Source of the DNA: JAEKNW01 sp963678375
GTDB lineage: Bacteria > Cloacimonadota > Cloacimonadia > Cloacimonadales > JAFGVF01
DNA length: 64,000 nucleotides
Assembly: GCA_963678375.2 (NCBI GenBank)
Contig: CAXXQH010000001.1
Location: forward strand, 1 to 64,000
Reading direction: 5' to 3'
The notes beneath the pieces were generated by a model, which worked only from the letters and a program-made list of their open reading frames with translations, made no database searches and had not been told where the DNA came from. Below, one piece after another: positions 1-7,519 of the stretch (its first letter is position 1; every line of letters begins with the position of its first letter). The position numbers were made by a program, and so were the translations under genes.

Positions 1-2
1 GA

Positions 3-647
3 TTTGGCTTTGAAAGACACTTTCGCATGAATCCAGTAGTCGAAGGACTTAAGTTCAAAGAAGCCTGGTTTAGATATTACTCACCTGAAGATATCGAAAA
101 CATCACTTTTGAGAAAATAGTTAACTACACTGACCCTTCTTTAGGTGAAAAATCTACCTCAGACTATAAAGCCTCCATGACTATTGGCTTCTACAAAAAG
201 AAGTATTACCTGTTAGATTGTTACTTGCGAAAAGCTTCTATTATCGAGATGCTTAAATATCTCTATTCGGTTCATAGTAGATATAATGCCCGTCTTTATA
301 TGGAGTCTAACTTCTGGCAAAAGGTTATCTGGGACTACATCCCTGATATTGCTCTTGTTATGGGTTATATGCTACCTCTTTCAGGAGTTGAAAACAAAGA
401 AAAGAAAGAACTTCGTATAGAAAGACTTGAACCTTACTTCGAATGGGGTTGGCTTCTCTTTCCTAAACAAAAAACAGCAGAAACACAACTACTGGAAGAC
501 CAATTACTCGGCTTCCCTGATTATCCTAACGATGACGGTCCTGATGCCTTAGCAGGAGGAGTAAATTGCCTTAGAATTAACTCTCAAGAAGAAAGCTATG
601 AAACAGTTGAAACAAGTCTGGCCACTCAATTTTCTGATGTCTGGTAA
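3..647 (+). CDS. Phage terminase large subunit, C-terminal part (5' end outside window)
   Basis: The frame is open to the left edge, so the ATG at 27 is internal. The visible part is the RNase H-like nuclease domain that cuts concatemeric or integrated phage DNA during headful packaging. Visible motifs are YTDPS (first catalytic Asp, near residue 36 counted from the ATG at 27) and DDGPDALAG near residue 170 (last acidic motif). The ATPase half must lie upstream. It is followed by two palindromic repeats and then the portal gene, the usual terminase-portal-head order of Mu-like phages. Confidence 0.8.
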   Translation, partial: FGFERHFRMNPVVEGLKFKEAWFRYYSPEDIENITFEKIVNYTDPSLGEKSTSDYKASMTIGFYKKKYYLLDCYLRKASIIEMLKYLYSVHSRYNARLYMESNFWQKVIWDYIPDIALVMGYMLPLSGVENKEKKELRIERLEPYFEWGWLLFPKQKTAETQLLEDQLLGFPDYPNDDGPDALAGGVNCLRINSQEESYETVETSLATQFSDVW

Positions 648-651
648 CACT

Positions 652-680
652 ACTGGGAGCGCCAACATCCCTGTCGGCAT
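652..680 (+). repeat. Palindromic repeat, family A (GCCGACA/TGTCGGC hairpin)
   Basis: Starts ACTGGGAGCGCC, then a TCCC loop and a TGTCGGC arm. One stem base differs from the other copies (CAACA for CGACA). Other copies are at 10324 and 14606, both inside coding sequence. This one is intergenic, five bases after the terminase stop. Confidence 0.8.
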
Positions 681-686
681 CTTAAT

Positions 687-720
687 TAACTGGGAACGTG
701 GGCATCTTGCCCGTATTAAT
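687..720 (+). repeat. Palindromic repeat, subfamily B (GTGGGCA/TGCCCGT hairpin)
   Basis: Shares the ACTGGGA-CG head with family A but has a different stem, GGGCA/TGCCC. The second copy at 9089 has the stem GCGGGCA/TGCCCGC. Compared with family A, both arms of the stem change together. Confidence 0.8.
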
Positions 721-767
721 TCGTGTTAATTCGCTTAAATTCGCGTTAATTCGTGTAAAAGCTCTTA
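715..767 (+). repeat. Repeat family F (ATTCGTGTTA tandem units)
   Basis: Four tandem variants of ATTCGTGTTA followed by AAAAGCTCTTA. The same string in the same orientation lies at 8691-8737, with shorter forms at 7521 and 10421. Here it forms the leader before the portal ribosome binding site. Confidence 0.75.
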
Positions 768-787
768 AAATATTAAAGGAGAAAAAA

Positions 788-3541
788 ATGAATATACTTG
801 ATTTATTTAAAAAAACATCAACAACCATCTTAACCCAAACTAAAATTGAGGAAGAAAAACCTCTTTGGTCAGCTAAAATCACACCTTCAGAAATGGCTTT
901 AGCTCTACATAATGCCCATAATGGAAGATTGAAACACCTTAATAGCTTATATGACAGACTTTATAAGCTAGATGATAACCTTGCTGGAGATACTGATGTC
1001 AGAGTAGAAGCTCTTAAATCAGCTTCTTTCACTCTCCCTGAAGATATCTCTCAACAACAAAAAGACTTCTTCACTTCTTTCTTGGATAGCTTTTTCCCTC
1101 TTCTGATTGACCAGGCTCTTGATTTAAAGTTAACAGGTTCTCTATTTCGTCAGATTGCCTTTAAGCTGGAAAACAATCTTTATACTATAGACAAGTTCAT
1201 AGAATATAAAAACCTCGATTTGAGGGCTGAAAAATCTGAATTGGTCTTGTATGTCGAAGATGAGAAGAAAAGCCTCTCTGATGATAAATTTGTGCGTCTA
1301 TATCAAAATTATTCAGTCTATGAGTCTATTATTAAATATTATACTTTCTTTTCCTTTGCTCTCAACAATTGGGCATCCTTTGTTGAAACTTATGGAAAAC
1401 CTATCAGAATTGGAAAGTATAAACCAGGTTCAACACAGGAAGAAAAGAACCTACTCAAGTCTATGGTAAAGAACCTGGGTACAGACTTAGGTGCTGTTAT
1501 CTCTGAAAATACTCTAATTGAGTTCGCAGACTTTAAAAATGCTTCAGCTAATGCTAATCTCTATGCAGTTCTTTTAGACTTTTGTAAAAAATCAATCTCT
1601 AAAAGAATACTTGGCCAAACTCTCACAACTAATACTGAAAAGACAGGATCCTATGCTCAAGCTAAGGTTCATAACATGGTCAGACAGGATATCCTCCAGG
1701 CTGATATCAGAGACTGCTCTAAGTATATCTCTTATATCTGCTCTAGGTTAAACAGATTAAACTTCGCTGACCAAGATATTAAAGTAACTCTTACTATCCC
1801 TGAACATGTTGATTTAAACACTAAGATAAACATAGATACTCAACTAAACAATATCATCGAAATAGAACCTGATTATTGGTACACCACTTATGGCATCCCT
1901 GTACCAAAGTCTGGTGCAAAACTAAAGGAGGTTGCATCTCAGCTCTTCCCTTTTCAGAATAGGGTAGTGGTTAATTCCCCTCAAAGGAGGGGTACATCCT
2001 ACGAAGCTTCAGCGAAGTATGATGCCTTCGAAGAAGCCACGGTGGTCTCTTCAAAGTCCCCTTCAGGGGATTTAGGGGCTTCCCTCAAACAGCTAATAAA
2101 AATCAAATCTCAAATCAAAGAAGCCAAGTCATTCAAAGATATAGAAAATATGTCTTATCCTAAAGACCTCTATTTAACCTATGCTAATGAGATGTATCAA
2201 ACACTTCTTAAAGAATACTATAAGCTAAGAAAAGCTTCTCTAAAGAAGAAAGCTTCCTCGTCAATTCCCCTCTACGGAGGGGTGGACGGTACTCCGGACG
2301 GGGTGGTTAATTCCCCTCAACGGAGGGGTACATCCTACGAAGCTTCAGCGAAGTATGATGCCTTCGTGCCTTCGTGTGAGGTCTCTTCAAAGTCCCCTTC
2401 AGGGGATTTAGGGGCTGACTACAACTTCGAAATAGACTGGACCCTAAAAGACACCCAAGCTTTAAATGCTTTCCGGGCAGAAACCTTTATCGTAGCAGGA
2501 GTAACTTCCGAAACAATGCTTGATATGATTAAGTCTGAAGCTGAAAAAGCCTTTACTGAAGGTACTACCTTTCAAGAATTTAAGGAAAACCTCAAGCTAA
2601 AAGGTTTCGAACCTGAAAATCCTCATTACCTGAAGACTAATTTTAACCAGGCCATTAAATCAGCTCGAGCAGCTGCAGACTGGAAAAACATCCAAGACCT
2701 CAAGGAAATCTTCCCTTATCTCCGTTATGTTACCATGCAAGATGACGCTGTCAGGGATGAACATAAACCCTTGGATGGTATAGTCAGACATGTAGATGAT
2801 GCTTTCTGGGATGAATACTATCCTCCTAATGGCTGGGGTTGTCGTTGTGGTAAAGAACAACTAACTGAAGAAGAAGCAAACGGAGACCCTGGACTCAAGA
2901 GAGATGTTCCTCCTGATTCAAATGTTAAAGAAGAATTTAAACGTAATGTAGGCAAAGACAACTCTCTCTTTGGAGACTGGTTAGGCTGTGAAGATGCTAA
3001 AAACATCTCTATTTTATATCCGGAAATGTCTATCAGAAGCAAGCGTTTGCACATCTACAACTCTGCTAAAAAGCACTGTCCAGACCTCTATACTAAATCC
3101 TACAAAGACTTAGATCTACGGGATTGGAAAGAGATGCCTGAAAATAAACTACCAAAACTTCATAACACTGATGGAAAATCAAAAGAGGAACTACTAAAAG
3201 AATACTCTGAATATCTTGGCAATAGAACTGTTGCTGGTTATAATGATACACCAATATTCCTTGATAAAGGCAAAGCGGATAAGTTCTTAAAAGAGACCTA
3301 CACTGCCAAAGATATCCGAGGAAGAATGAAATATATAAATGCTATTGATGAAGTCCTTGTTAAACCTGATGAAGTCTGGCTTGATAAGGATAAAAGTCGC
3401 GTTAGATATTATAAGAAATACTCAAAAAATATTGTTCTTGTTGTTGATATAAACAATGGAGAATACGAGTATTTTAACATTGTTGTTATCGGTAAAGATA
3501 AAGAAATGGATAGACTTAGAAAAGGCTTCTTAATAAAATAA
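788..3541 (+). CDS. Fused Mu-type portal (DUF935) and F-like minor head protein with C-terminal PBECR-like nuclease domain
   Basis: About 917 residues. The ATG at 788 follows AAAGGAG; an upstream in-frame start would run through repeat DNA and is rejected. Residues about 1-490 resemble the DUF935 (Mu gp29) portal, with YGKPIRIGKY and the TNTEKTGSYAQAKVH region. From about 545 comes a Mu F (SPP1 gp7-like) head morphogenesis domain with FRAETFIVAG, EGTTFQEF and the Cys motif NGWGCRCG. The last about 100 residues resemble the barnase/EndoU/RelE-type domain (PBECR) often attached to phage head proteins. In Mu these are separate genes gp29 and gp30. Two in-frame palindromic repeats encode residues about 395-431 and 492-543; the second lies exactly between the portal and head domains. 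Confidence 0.8.
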   Translation: MNILDLFKKTSTTILTQTKIEEEKPLWSAKITPSEMALALHNAHNGRLKHLNSLYDRLYKLDDNLAGDTDVRVEALKSASFTLPEDISQQQKDFFTSFLDSFFPLLIDQALDLKLTGSLFRQIAFKLENNLYTIDKFIEYKNLDLRAEKSELVLYVEDEKKSLSDDKFVRLYQNYSVYESIIKYYTFFSFALNNWASFVETYGKPIRIGKYKPGSTQEEKNLLKSMVKNLGTDLGAVISENTLIEFADFKNASANANLYAVLLDFCKKSISKRILGQTLTTNTEKTGSYAQAKVHNMVRQDILQADIRDCSKYISYICSRLNRLNFADQDIKVTLTIPEHVDLNTKINIDTQLNNIIEIEPDYWYTTYGIPVPKSGAKLKEVASQLFPFQNRVVVNSPQRRGTSYEASAKYDAFEEATVVSSKSPSGDLGASLKQLIKIKSQIKEAKSFKDIENMSYPKDLYLTYANEMYQTLLKEYYKLRKASLKKKASSSIPLYGGVDGTPDGVVNSPQRRGTSYEASAKYDAFVPSCEVSSKSPSGDLGADYNFEIDWTLKDTQALNAFRAETFIVAGVTSETMLDMIKSEAEKAFTEGTTFQEFKENLKLKGFEPENPHYLKTNFNQAIKSARAAADWKNIQDLKEIFPYLRYVTMQDDAVRDEHKPLDGIVRHVDDAFWDEYYPPNGWGCRCGKEQLTEEEANGDPGLKRDVPPDSNVKEEFKRNVGKDNSLFGDWLGCEDAKNISILYPEMSIRSKRLHIYNSAKKHCPDLYTKSYKDLDLRDWKEMPENKLPKLHNTDGKSKEELLKEYSEYLGNRTVAGYNDTPIFLDKGKADKFLKETYTAKDIRGRMKYINAIDEVLVKPDEVWLDKDKSRVRYYKKYSKNIVLVVDINNGEYEYFNIVVIGKDKEMDRLRKGFLIK
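1967..2081 (+). repeat. Composite palindromic repeat, in frame inside the portal domain
   Basis: Begins GTGGTTAATTCCCCTC, has an AAAGGAGGGG arm, a middle with CTACGAAGCTTCAGCGAAG, and ends AGTCCCCTTCAGGGGATTT. It encodes NSPQRRGTSYEASAKYDAF and then SSKSPSGDLGA. A near-identical copy lies at 2303-2416 in the same reading frame. Confidence 0.85.
2262..2416 (+). repeat. Composite palindromic repeat forming the portal/head linker
   Basis: A short CCCCTCTACGGAGGGG unit (2262-2310) runs directly into a second copy of the 1967-2081 element. It encodes the whole stretch between the end of the portal domain (LRKASLKKKASSS) and the start of the F-like domain (FEIDWTLKD), so it links two proteins that are separate in Mu. 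Confidence 0.85.
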
Positions 3542-3548
3542 ACATATA

Positions 3549-3583
3549 AAAAAAAGAGGTGCTATAATTTAGTACCTCTTTAA
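3549..3583. terminator. Bidirectional terminator between convergent late and early/cargo units
   Basis: A 12-bp stem, AAAGAGGTGCTA with TAGTACCTCTTT (one G-T pair), around a 5-base loop, with A-runs before and T-runs after. It sits just after the portal fusion stop and beyond the end of the - strand cargo unit, so it can serve both strands. Confidence 0.75.
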
Positions 3584-3630
3584 CTTTTGGGGCTAAGCCA
3601 AGCCTTAATCACTTGGAAACCGTCCACACC

Positions 3631-3652
3631 AATCAAACGAGGATTAAGCTCT
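3631..3652 (+). repeat. 22-bp direct repeat flanking the membrane-protein cargo (left copy)
   Basis: AATCAAACGAGGATTAAGCT followed by CT, identical to 4705-4726. The left copy is also part of a weak inverted repeat with AGCCTTAATC at 3601. Together the two copies enclose the two-gene unit 3682-4492 and its promoter. Confidence 0.7.
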
Positions 3653-3681
3653 TTCTGTGTTTCTATTTATATTCTACTATT

Positions 3682-4221
3682 TTAGCAAGCTAAAACTGCA
3701 TCATTACCAAATTTCTCATGTATCTCACCTAACTGTAATGCTGCATTATTCCGTTCTCTACGTTTTTCAGATACTAGTTTATATATGTATGGAGTCTTGC
3801 TAAACAACATTATAGTTCTACCAGTTTTTGTCATCGCAATTCTTAATAGTAGACTCCTCTTTTTGCTAATAGCAAATAATGTTGTAGCTATTTCATGCAT
3901 ATACTCTTCATCTTTTTTTATATGATGTTTCGTAACTTCACATTCTTCTTTAACAATATCTTTAATAAGGCTGTTCATGTACCTATTTAGTTTAACTATA
4001 TCAAAATAGGGTTTATTCTGTATTACAAAGTCAACCATATCAAGAGATTCAAATAAAACATCATTTTCCTTCTCAGTAGCAATACTATATATTATTCTAC
4101 TACGAATATTATCAAAAATCTCCATATCAAGAGATTCTCTAATTCGCCTGTAATATATATATATTCCTATAATTAGAACTAAAGAAATAGCAATTGTCAA
4201 AAGTCCTAAAATCTCTAACAT
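3682..4221 (-). CDS. Membrane-anchored protein of unknown function (prophage cargo)
   Basis: 179 residues. The N-terminus is one strong transmembrane helix (about residues 4-24) followed by YYRR, so the remaining about 150 residues should be cytoplasmic and helical. I recognise no domain. It is the second gene of a two-gene unit with the 80-residue membrane protein upstream (28-nt gap), read from the promoter at 4527-4556 and bounded by 22-bp direct repeats. The position between late and early modules is typical of cargo genes, so a role in lysogen fitness or superinfection exclusion is possible but unproven. Confidence 0.6.
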   Translation of the reverse strand: MLEILGLLTIAISLVLIIGIYIYYRRIRESLDMEIFDNIRSRIIYSIATEKENDVLFESLDMVDFVIQNKPYFDIVKLNRYMNSLIKDIVKEECEVTKHHIKKDEEYMHEIATTLFAISKKRSLLLRIAMTKTGRTIMLFSKTPYIYKLVSEKRRERNNAALQLGEIHEKFGNDAVLAC

Positions 4222-4249
4222 TATTTAACTCCTTACTCATTACCTTAAC

Positions 4250-4492
4250 TTACTTTTTTTTCTTTTTCTCACGATCTAAAACAATGTCCTGAAACTTATC
4301 TCGTTGTTTCTTTGCATCTTTTAAATGCCTTTTATAACTCGATATTGCTCCTAGGTTGGCAAAGAATACCATAATAAAGGCTATTATTAATCCAATGCAA
4401 GCGATAAAAAGACCAACCACAATACCCCAGCTATTAGGGGCATCTTTCAATGTTATTATCGCACAAGATAATTCCGTTATAGCATCTGACAT
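4250..4492 (-). CDS. Small single-helix membrane protein, unknown function
   Basis: 80 residues: a short hydrophilic start, one long hydrophobic helix (about residues 24-47), then a basic coiled-coil-like tail ending in a lysine run. First gene after a consensus promoter at 4527-4556. Preceded by AGAGGT. The size and single helix could suit a lysis accessory or a membrane anchor for its 179-residue partner. Nothing in the sequence decides this. Confidence 0.6.
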   Translation of the reverse strand: MSDAITELSCAIITLKDAPNSWGIVVGLFIACIGLIIAFIMVFFANLGAISSYKRHLKDAKKQRDKFQDIVLDREKKKKK

Positions 4493-4526
4493 ATTACCTC
4501 TACTTATAAAATAATTACTTCTAAAA

Positions 4527-4556
4527 ATTATACCAACATATCCTAATTCATGTCAA
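4527..4556 (-). promoter_or_regulatory. Consensus sigma-70 promoter for the cargo pair
   Basis: On the - strand TTGACA (4556-4551), an 18-base spacer and TATAAT (4532-4527), about 35 nt before the start at 4492. Both hexamers are perfect, suggesting strong, constitutive expression in the lysogen, independent of the phage early promoter. Confidence 0.8.
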
Positions 4557-4704
4557 TTCTTAGTCTTAGATTAATGGTGTCAAGTTATTTTTTTTCTTGT
4601 ACGAAATATCTTTTTATTTTATATATTTATTTTAAAACTATAATCTGTCATATCATTTTCCATTCAGATAGATTCATCAGAAATATCTCTACCTAGGTTT
4701 TCCA

Positions 4705-4726
4705 AATCAAACGAGGATTAAGCTCT
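4705..4726 (+). repeat. 22-bp direct repeat flanking the membrane-protein cargo (right copy)
   Basis: Identical to 3631-3652. The stretch 4557-4812 otherwise holds only this repeat, a small CTGGGA/TCCCAG hairpin at about 4782 and AT-rich sequence; I see no gene in it. Confidence 0.7.
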
Positions 4727-4812
4727 CTCGGTACTTATATTTTATATCTTAATCAATTTCTTAACTTTAGCAAGATTAGTTCACTGGGAAACTCTAAATC
4801 CCAGGCGACACC

Positions 4813-5280
4813 TTATACTTTCCCTTTATCCTCATTGATTACCTTATCAACTATATCGTTATTTAATTTCTGAATTTTAATAAAATTTATGATGAAATAT
4901 ATAATTGAATAGATTATTAACAAGCAAAGAAAAACTGACCAATTAAAATTAAACTCGTATTTTGAAATATGTAGAGTAGTTAAGTATAACTCACTCTTAC
5001 GTAAATAATAATCAATTACATAGCAAAAGGTAACAATAGTGAAATATTGCAGGAATGAGTCTCTTACAGCGTTTAGATTATCTCTAATCTTGTGTAAATA
5101 TTTTTTATTTTTTATTTCAGCAAAACTAAAAGTTACTATTAAACCAAGTCCAACTGAAAACATAATTCCAGCAACTGTGAATATGGTATTAATAAAAAAA
5201 TCATCAATTTTAACAGGAAATAAATTCGAGATTATTAAGAATAAAAATATTATAAATAAAAATCTAAATATTGTTTTCAT
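4813..5280 (-). CDS. Four-helix membrane protein, RexB-like in layout
   Basis: 155 residues with four predicted transmembrane helices: about 4-22, 29-53, a basic loop (KNKKYLHKIRDNL), about 80-95, and 114-135. The start overlaps the end of the upstream 310-residue gene by 17 nt, so the two are translationally coupled. Lambda RexB is also a four-helix protein of about 144 residues, encoded directly after rexA, with a basic loop between helices 2 and 3. This similarity of layout is my inference; I cannot show sequence homology. A hairpin (CTGGGA/TCCCAG) without a T-run follows the stop. Confidence 0.6.
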   Translation of the reverse strand: MKTIFRFLFIIFLFLIISNLFPVKIDDFFINTIFTVAGIMFSVGLGLIVTFSFAEIKNKKYLHKIRDNLNAVRDSFLQYFTIVTFCYVIDYYLRKSELYLTTLHISKYEFNFNWSVFLCLLIIYSIIYFIINFIKIQKLNNDIVDKVINEDKGKV

Positions 5281-6196
5281 TCAACAACTCCAACAAAAAC
5301 TTTTCCATTTCTTGATAAAGTTCAGGCTCATTAATTTTATTAGTTTCAGTTAGTTCTATCTCAACAGATTTAACCCTGAGAATTTCACTTCCTTTGATTC
5401 TTCCACCTTTTTTGGTAATAAATGAAACATCATCAGTCTCACTGATTGGTTTCATATAAGCACCCATCATTTTTTGATAATCTTCGACTGACATTTTCGT
5501 CGGTTTCTTAAATTTAATAGATAGTTCAGCAGAGATGATATCTTGTTCTAGAATATCATCTAAAGAACCTGTATCATCTATTAAACTTGATAACACCTCT
5601 CTTTTTATATTGGTTATTTTTCGTTCATGAGTATCTTTTGGAGCGTTGAAAAGAACTGAATTGTCTTTTACTGTTATCTTCTTTATGTCTGCTAATTTCG
5701 TCTCCACATTACATACGATTTTAGGAGTAATTTCATAATATTTTGCACCTCTTTCTTCATCCAAATACCAATTTAAATAAACCTGTAATCTCTTTATAGG
5801 GATGTTTCCTTGAAGATTTGTAATAACATAATCTTTACTAATTAAAAAATAATAATGATTTCTATAAATAATGGAGGAAGTAGCATCAATTTTTCCTAGA
5901 TCGAATATAGAAAATGTCTCCTTCTGTAATAATGTTTCTGGTATATTAGGGACATCTTCAGAATGAGTTATTCTTAAAACTACCCCAAAAACATAATCCT
6001 TTTTCATCTCGTAGTCAGAGATTAAATCTTCTTCTTTCTTAACATCTTCTTCATTCAATAACATTCTTCTTTCTTCAGCCTTGCTTCCAGAAAGTTTCTT
6101 TTTCAAGTTATCGAATAAATCACTACTTGCCTTTGTTATTTCATTATTTTCAATATTAAAAGCTCTTAGTTTTAAAAGTTTAGATTTATTAGACAT
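5264..6196 (-). CDS. Soluble protein of unknown family, RexA-like in layout (prophage cargo)
   Basis: 310 residues, no signal peptide or membrane helix. A charged N-terminal third is followed by a mixed beta-rich part (FSIFDLGKIDATSSIIYRNH) and a C-terminal part with a KKGGRIKG turn. Start at 6196 is preceded by GGAGG. It has its own likely promoter (TTGACT, 17 bases, TATTTT) and overlaps the four-helix membrane gene downstream. A soluble about 300-residue protein coupled to a four-helix membrane protein on a prophage resembles RexA/RexB abortive exclusion. KwaA/KwaB (Kiwa) has the same two ingredients in the opposite gene order. Family assignment needs a profile search. Confidence 0.6.
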   Translation of the reverse strand: MSNKSKLLKLRAFNIENNEITKASSDLFDNLKKKLSGSKAEERRMLLNEEDVKKEEDLISDYEMKKDYVFGVVLRITHSEDVPNIPETLLQKETFSIFDLGKIDATSSIIYRNHYYFLISKDYVITNLQGNIPIKRLQVYLNWYLDEERGAKYYEITPKIVCNVETKLADIKKITVKDNSVLFNAPKDTHERKITNIKREVLSSLIDDTGSLDDILEQDIISAELSIKFKKPTKMSVEDYQKMMGAYMKPISETDDVSFITKKGGRIKGSEILRVKSVEIELTETNKINEPELYQEMEKFLLELLNENNI

Positions 6197-6216
6197 GTTA
6201 TTCCTCCATTGATTTT

Positions 6217-6290
6217 TTATTTATTATCAAAATAAGTATCGGATGTTTAAAAGTCAATCTTTTTTCTCATTTATTTTTGCTGACTTTCAC
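6217..6290 (-). promoter_or_regulatory. Likely promoter of the RexAB-like pair, with an upstream copy of the phage-end repeat
   Basis: On the - strand TTGACT, 17 bases, TATTTT precede the start at 6196. Immediately upstream, at 6290-6263, lies GCAAAAATAAATGAGAAA, the same 18-mer as in the repeat cluster at 18583-18654. The site may bind the transposase or a phage regulator. Confidence 0.5.
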
Positions 6291-6368
6291 TTTTCAAATA
6301 TTTAAGCTATTAATCATTATGATAAGGACATCCATGCCCCTATCATGATGATTAATCTCTGTTTCCTC

Positions 6369-6818
6369 TTAATACCACTCAGGTTCTACAGCTTTCATAT
6401 CCTCGCCAACTGGCACTATTAATTGTCTGGTTACTCTTGACTCCCTCAAACACTTATTACAGTAATACATGCTTGTCTTGGTATACTCGGCCACAAATTT
6501 ATTAGGAGCCTTATCATCATCTAAATATTTCATATCTTTCTTACTTTCTTTAAATATCCATTCACATTCATGAACGCTTGGTGTTTGTGGTTTTGGAGGT
6601 GGTATTATCTTAGGCCTTGGTCCAGGGTCTAATCCCCTTTTCCTAAGCTTGAGAAGTCTCTTTATTTCTTTGTCTATTTTTTTCTTGTGTTTTAGCTTTG
6701 TTTTTGCGTCTTCTATGTCTAACTGAATTTCTAATAATAACTCCTCTAACTTCTTATCTGTCCTCTCTTTTAGCTTCACTCCATAAACAACTCTTTCTCT
6801 AATGTCACTTAATTTCAT
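6369..6818 (-). CDS. Zinc-ribbon phage protein with coiled-coil N-terminus
   Basis: 149 residues. Residues about 1-60 are highly charged and helical (coiled coil), then a proline-rich linker (PRPKIIPPPKPQTP), then a CEW...YCNKCL zinc ribbon ending EPEWY. The C-terminal half is paralogous to the 61-residue protein at 8493-8678 (HKWVF-ES, YCEKCL, RPDWY). Starts at TAATG with the upstream gene's stop and has GAGGAGG before it. Member of the early operon; function unknown, probably nucleic-acid or protein binding. Confidence 0.65.
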   Translation of the reverse strand: MKLSDIRERVVYGVKLKERTDKKLEELLLEIQLDIEDAKTKLKHKKKIDKEIKRLLKLRKRGLDPGPRPKIIPPPKPQTPSVHECEWIFKESKKDMKYLDDDKAPNKFVAEYTKTSMYYCNKCLRESRVTRQLIVPVGEDMKAVEPEWY

Positions 6819-7288
6819 TATTCCTCCTCATGATCTTCAACAATTAATCTCCCTCCACAATAAGGGCAATAAGTATAGTCAAGGTCTGATGATTCGCTAA
6901 CCCTTTCTCCGCACCAAGTTAGCCAAGGATAATCTTCATTTTGTTCTTTATCTCTTACCCAGTGGCACACACTCCCCCCAGTTTTACTCTTATGATTGCT
7001 TATCATTGTATCAAGCGAGTCCTCCATAGCCAGAGACAAAACAAGCAAAATCCTTAAAGCATCTTCTCTGATAAAAGTGTGATGAACAAATTCATTTCCA
7101 TTTTTTAGATTTTTCATAAAAATAACTATATTCCCTTCTGCTCCAGGGTCTTTAAATGTTGTTATTTCATTATGTTTAGTTGAAAAGCTATATCCTTCAG
7201 TTTTATATTCCTTTCCTGCCAATATTACTCTATTTATTTTGGTTATAGTATTCATAAGTTTCTCTTCTGCTATTTTCTCTCTTTTCAT
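6818..7288 (-). CDS. Phage protein with C-terminal zinc ribbon
   Basis: 156 residues. The C-terminus has paired cysteines (VCHWV, TWCGERV, YCPYCGGRL), consistent with one or two zinc-binding knuckles. The N-terminal part is mixed alpha/beta with no recognised domain. It overlaps its neighbours by 1 and 4 nt, so it belongs to the early operon. The CPYCGGRL end recalls restriction-alleviation (Lar)-type small proteins, but that is only a resemblance. Confidence 0.6.
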   Translation of the reverse strand: MKREKIAEEKLMNTITKINRVILAGKEYKTEGYSFSTKHNEITTFKDPGAEGNIVIFMKNLKNGNEFVHHTFIREDALRILLVLSLAMEDSLDTMISNHKSKTGGSVCHWVRDKEQNEDYPWLTWCGERVSESSDLDYTYCPYCGGRLIVEDHEEE

Positions 7289-7506
7289 CTCTTCCTCCTC
7301 CTTATCTTAATATATCTGTGTAAGTTATCTCTCTGTTTGTTCAACTCCACACTTAGATTTCGTACATACTTCAGGTCTTTATCTATCCCAGATAACATCT
7401 CTTTTAGTTCATCCATAGTCATATTTTCAACTTTCTTAATCTTCTCTTCTGTCGGACGGTGGAGATTCTCTCCGCCATTCTTTTCTTTTCTTTTTTCTTC
7501 TGTCAT
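7285..7506 (-). CDS. Small coiled-coil phage protein carrying a translated palindromic repeat
   Basis: 73 residues, highly charged. The start at 7506 is supported by AGAGGAG 8 nt upstream. Residues about 10-21 (GGENLHRPTEEK) are encoded by repeat family C, also found twice in the transposase, so the repeat is translated here. The rest (MDELKEMLSGIDKDLKYV) looks like a coiled coil. No recognised function. Overlaps the next gene by 4 nt. Confidence 0.55.
   Translation of the reverse strand: MTEEKRKEKNGGENLHRPTEEKIKKVENMTMDELKEMLSGIDKDLKYVRNLSVELNKQRDNLHRYIKIRRRKR
7447..7479 (-). repeat. Palindromic repeat family C, in frame
   Basis: Core GGTGGAGATTCTCTCCGCC, a hairpin with an 8-bp stem. Other copies at 14691-14723 and 14774-14806. 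On the - strand it encodes GGENLHRPTEEK in all three places, always in the same reading frame. Confidence 0.85.
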
Positions 7507-7519
7507 ATTATTTCTCCTC

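Noticed and set aside
698..787. Upstream in-frame start of the portal fusion
   Set aside because: It would translate repeat F; the ATG at 788 has AAAGGAG at good spacing.
3600..3660. Integron attC site next to the cargo genes
   Set aside because: Only one weak inverted repeat and two direct repeats; no integrase or further cassettes, and core-site sequences are not recognisable.
4813..6196. Kiwa (KwaA/KwaB) defence system
   Set aside because: The gene order is reversed and I could not recognise DUF4868 features in the 310-residue protein; kept only as an alternative to RexAB.
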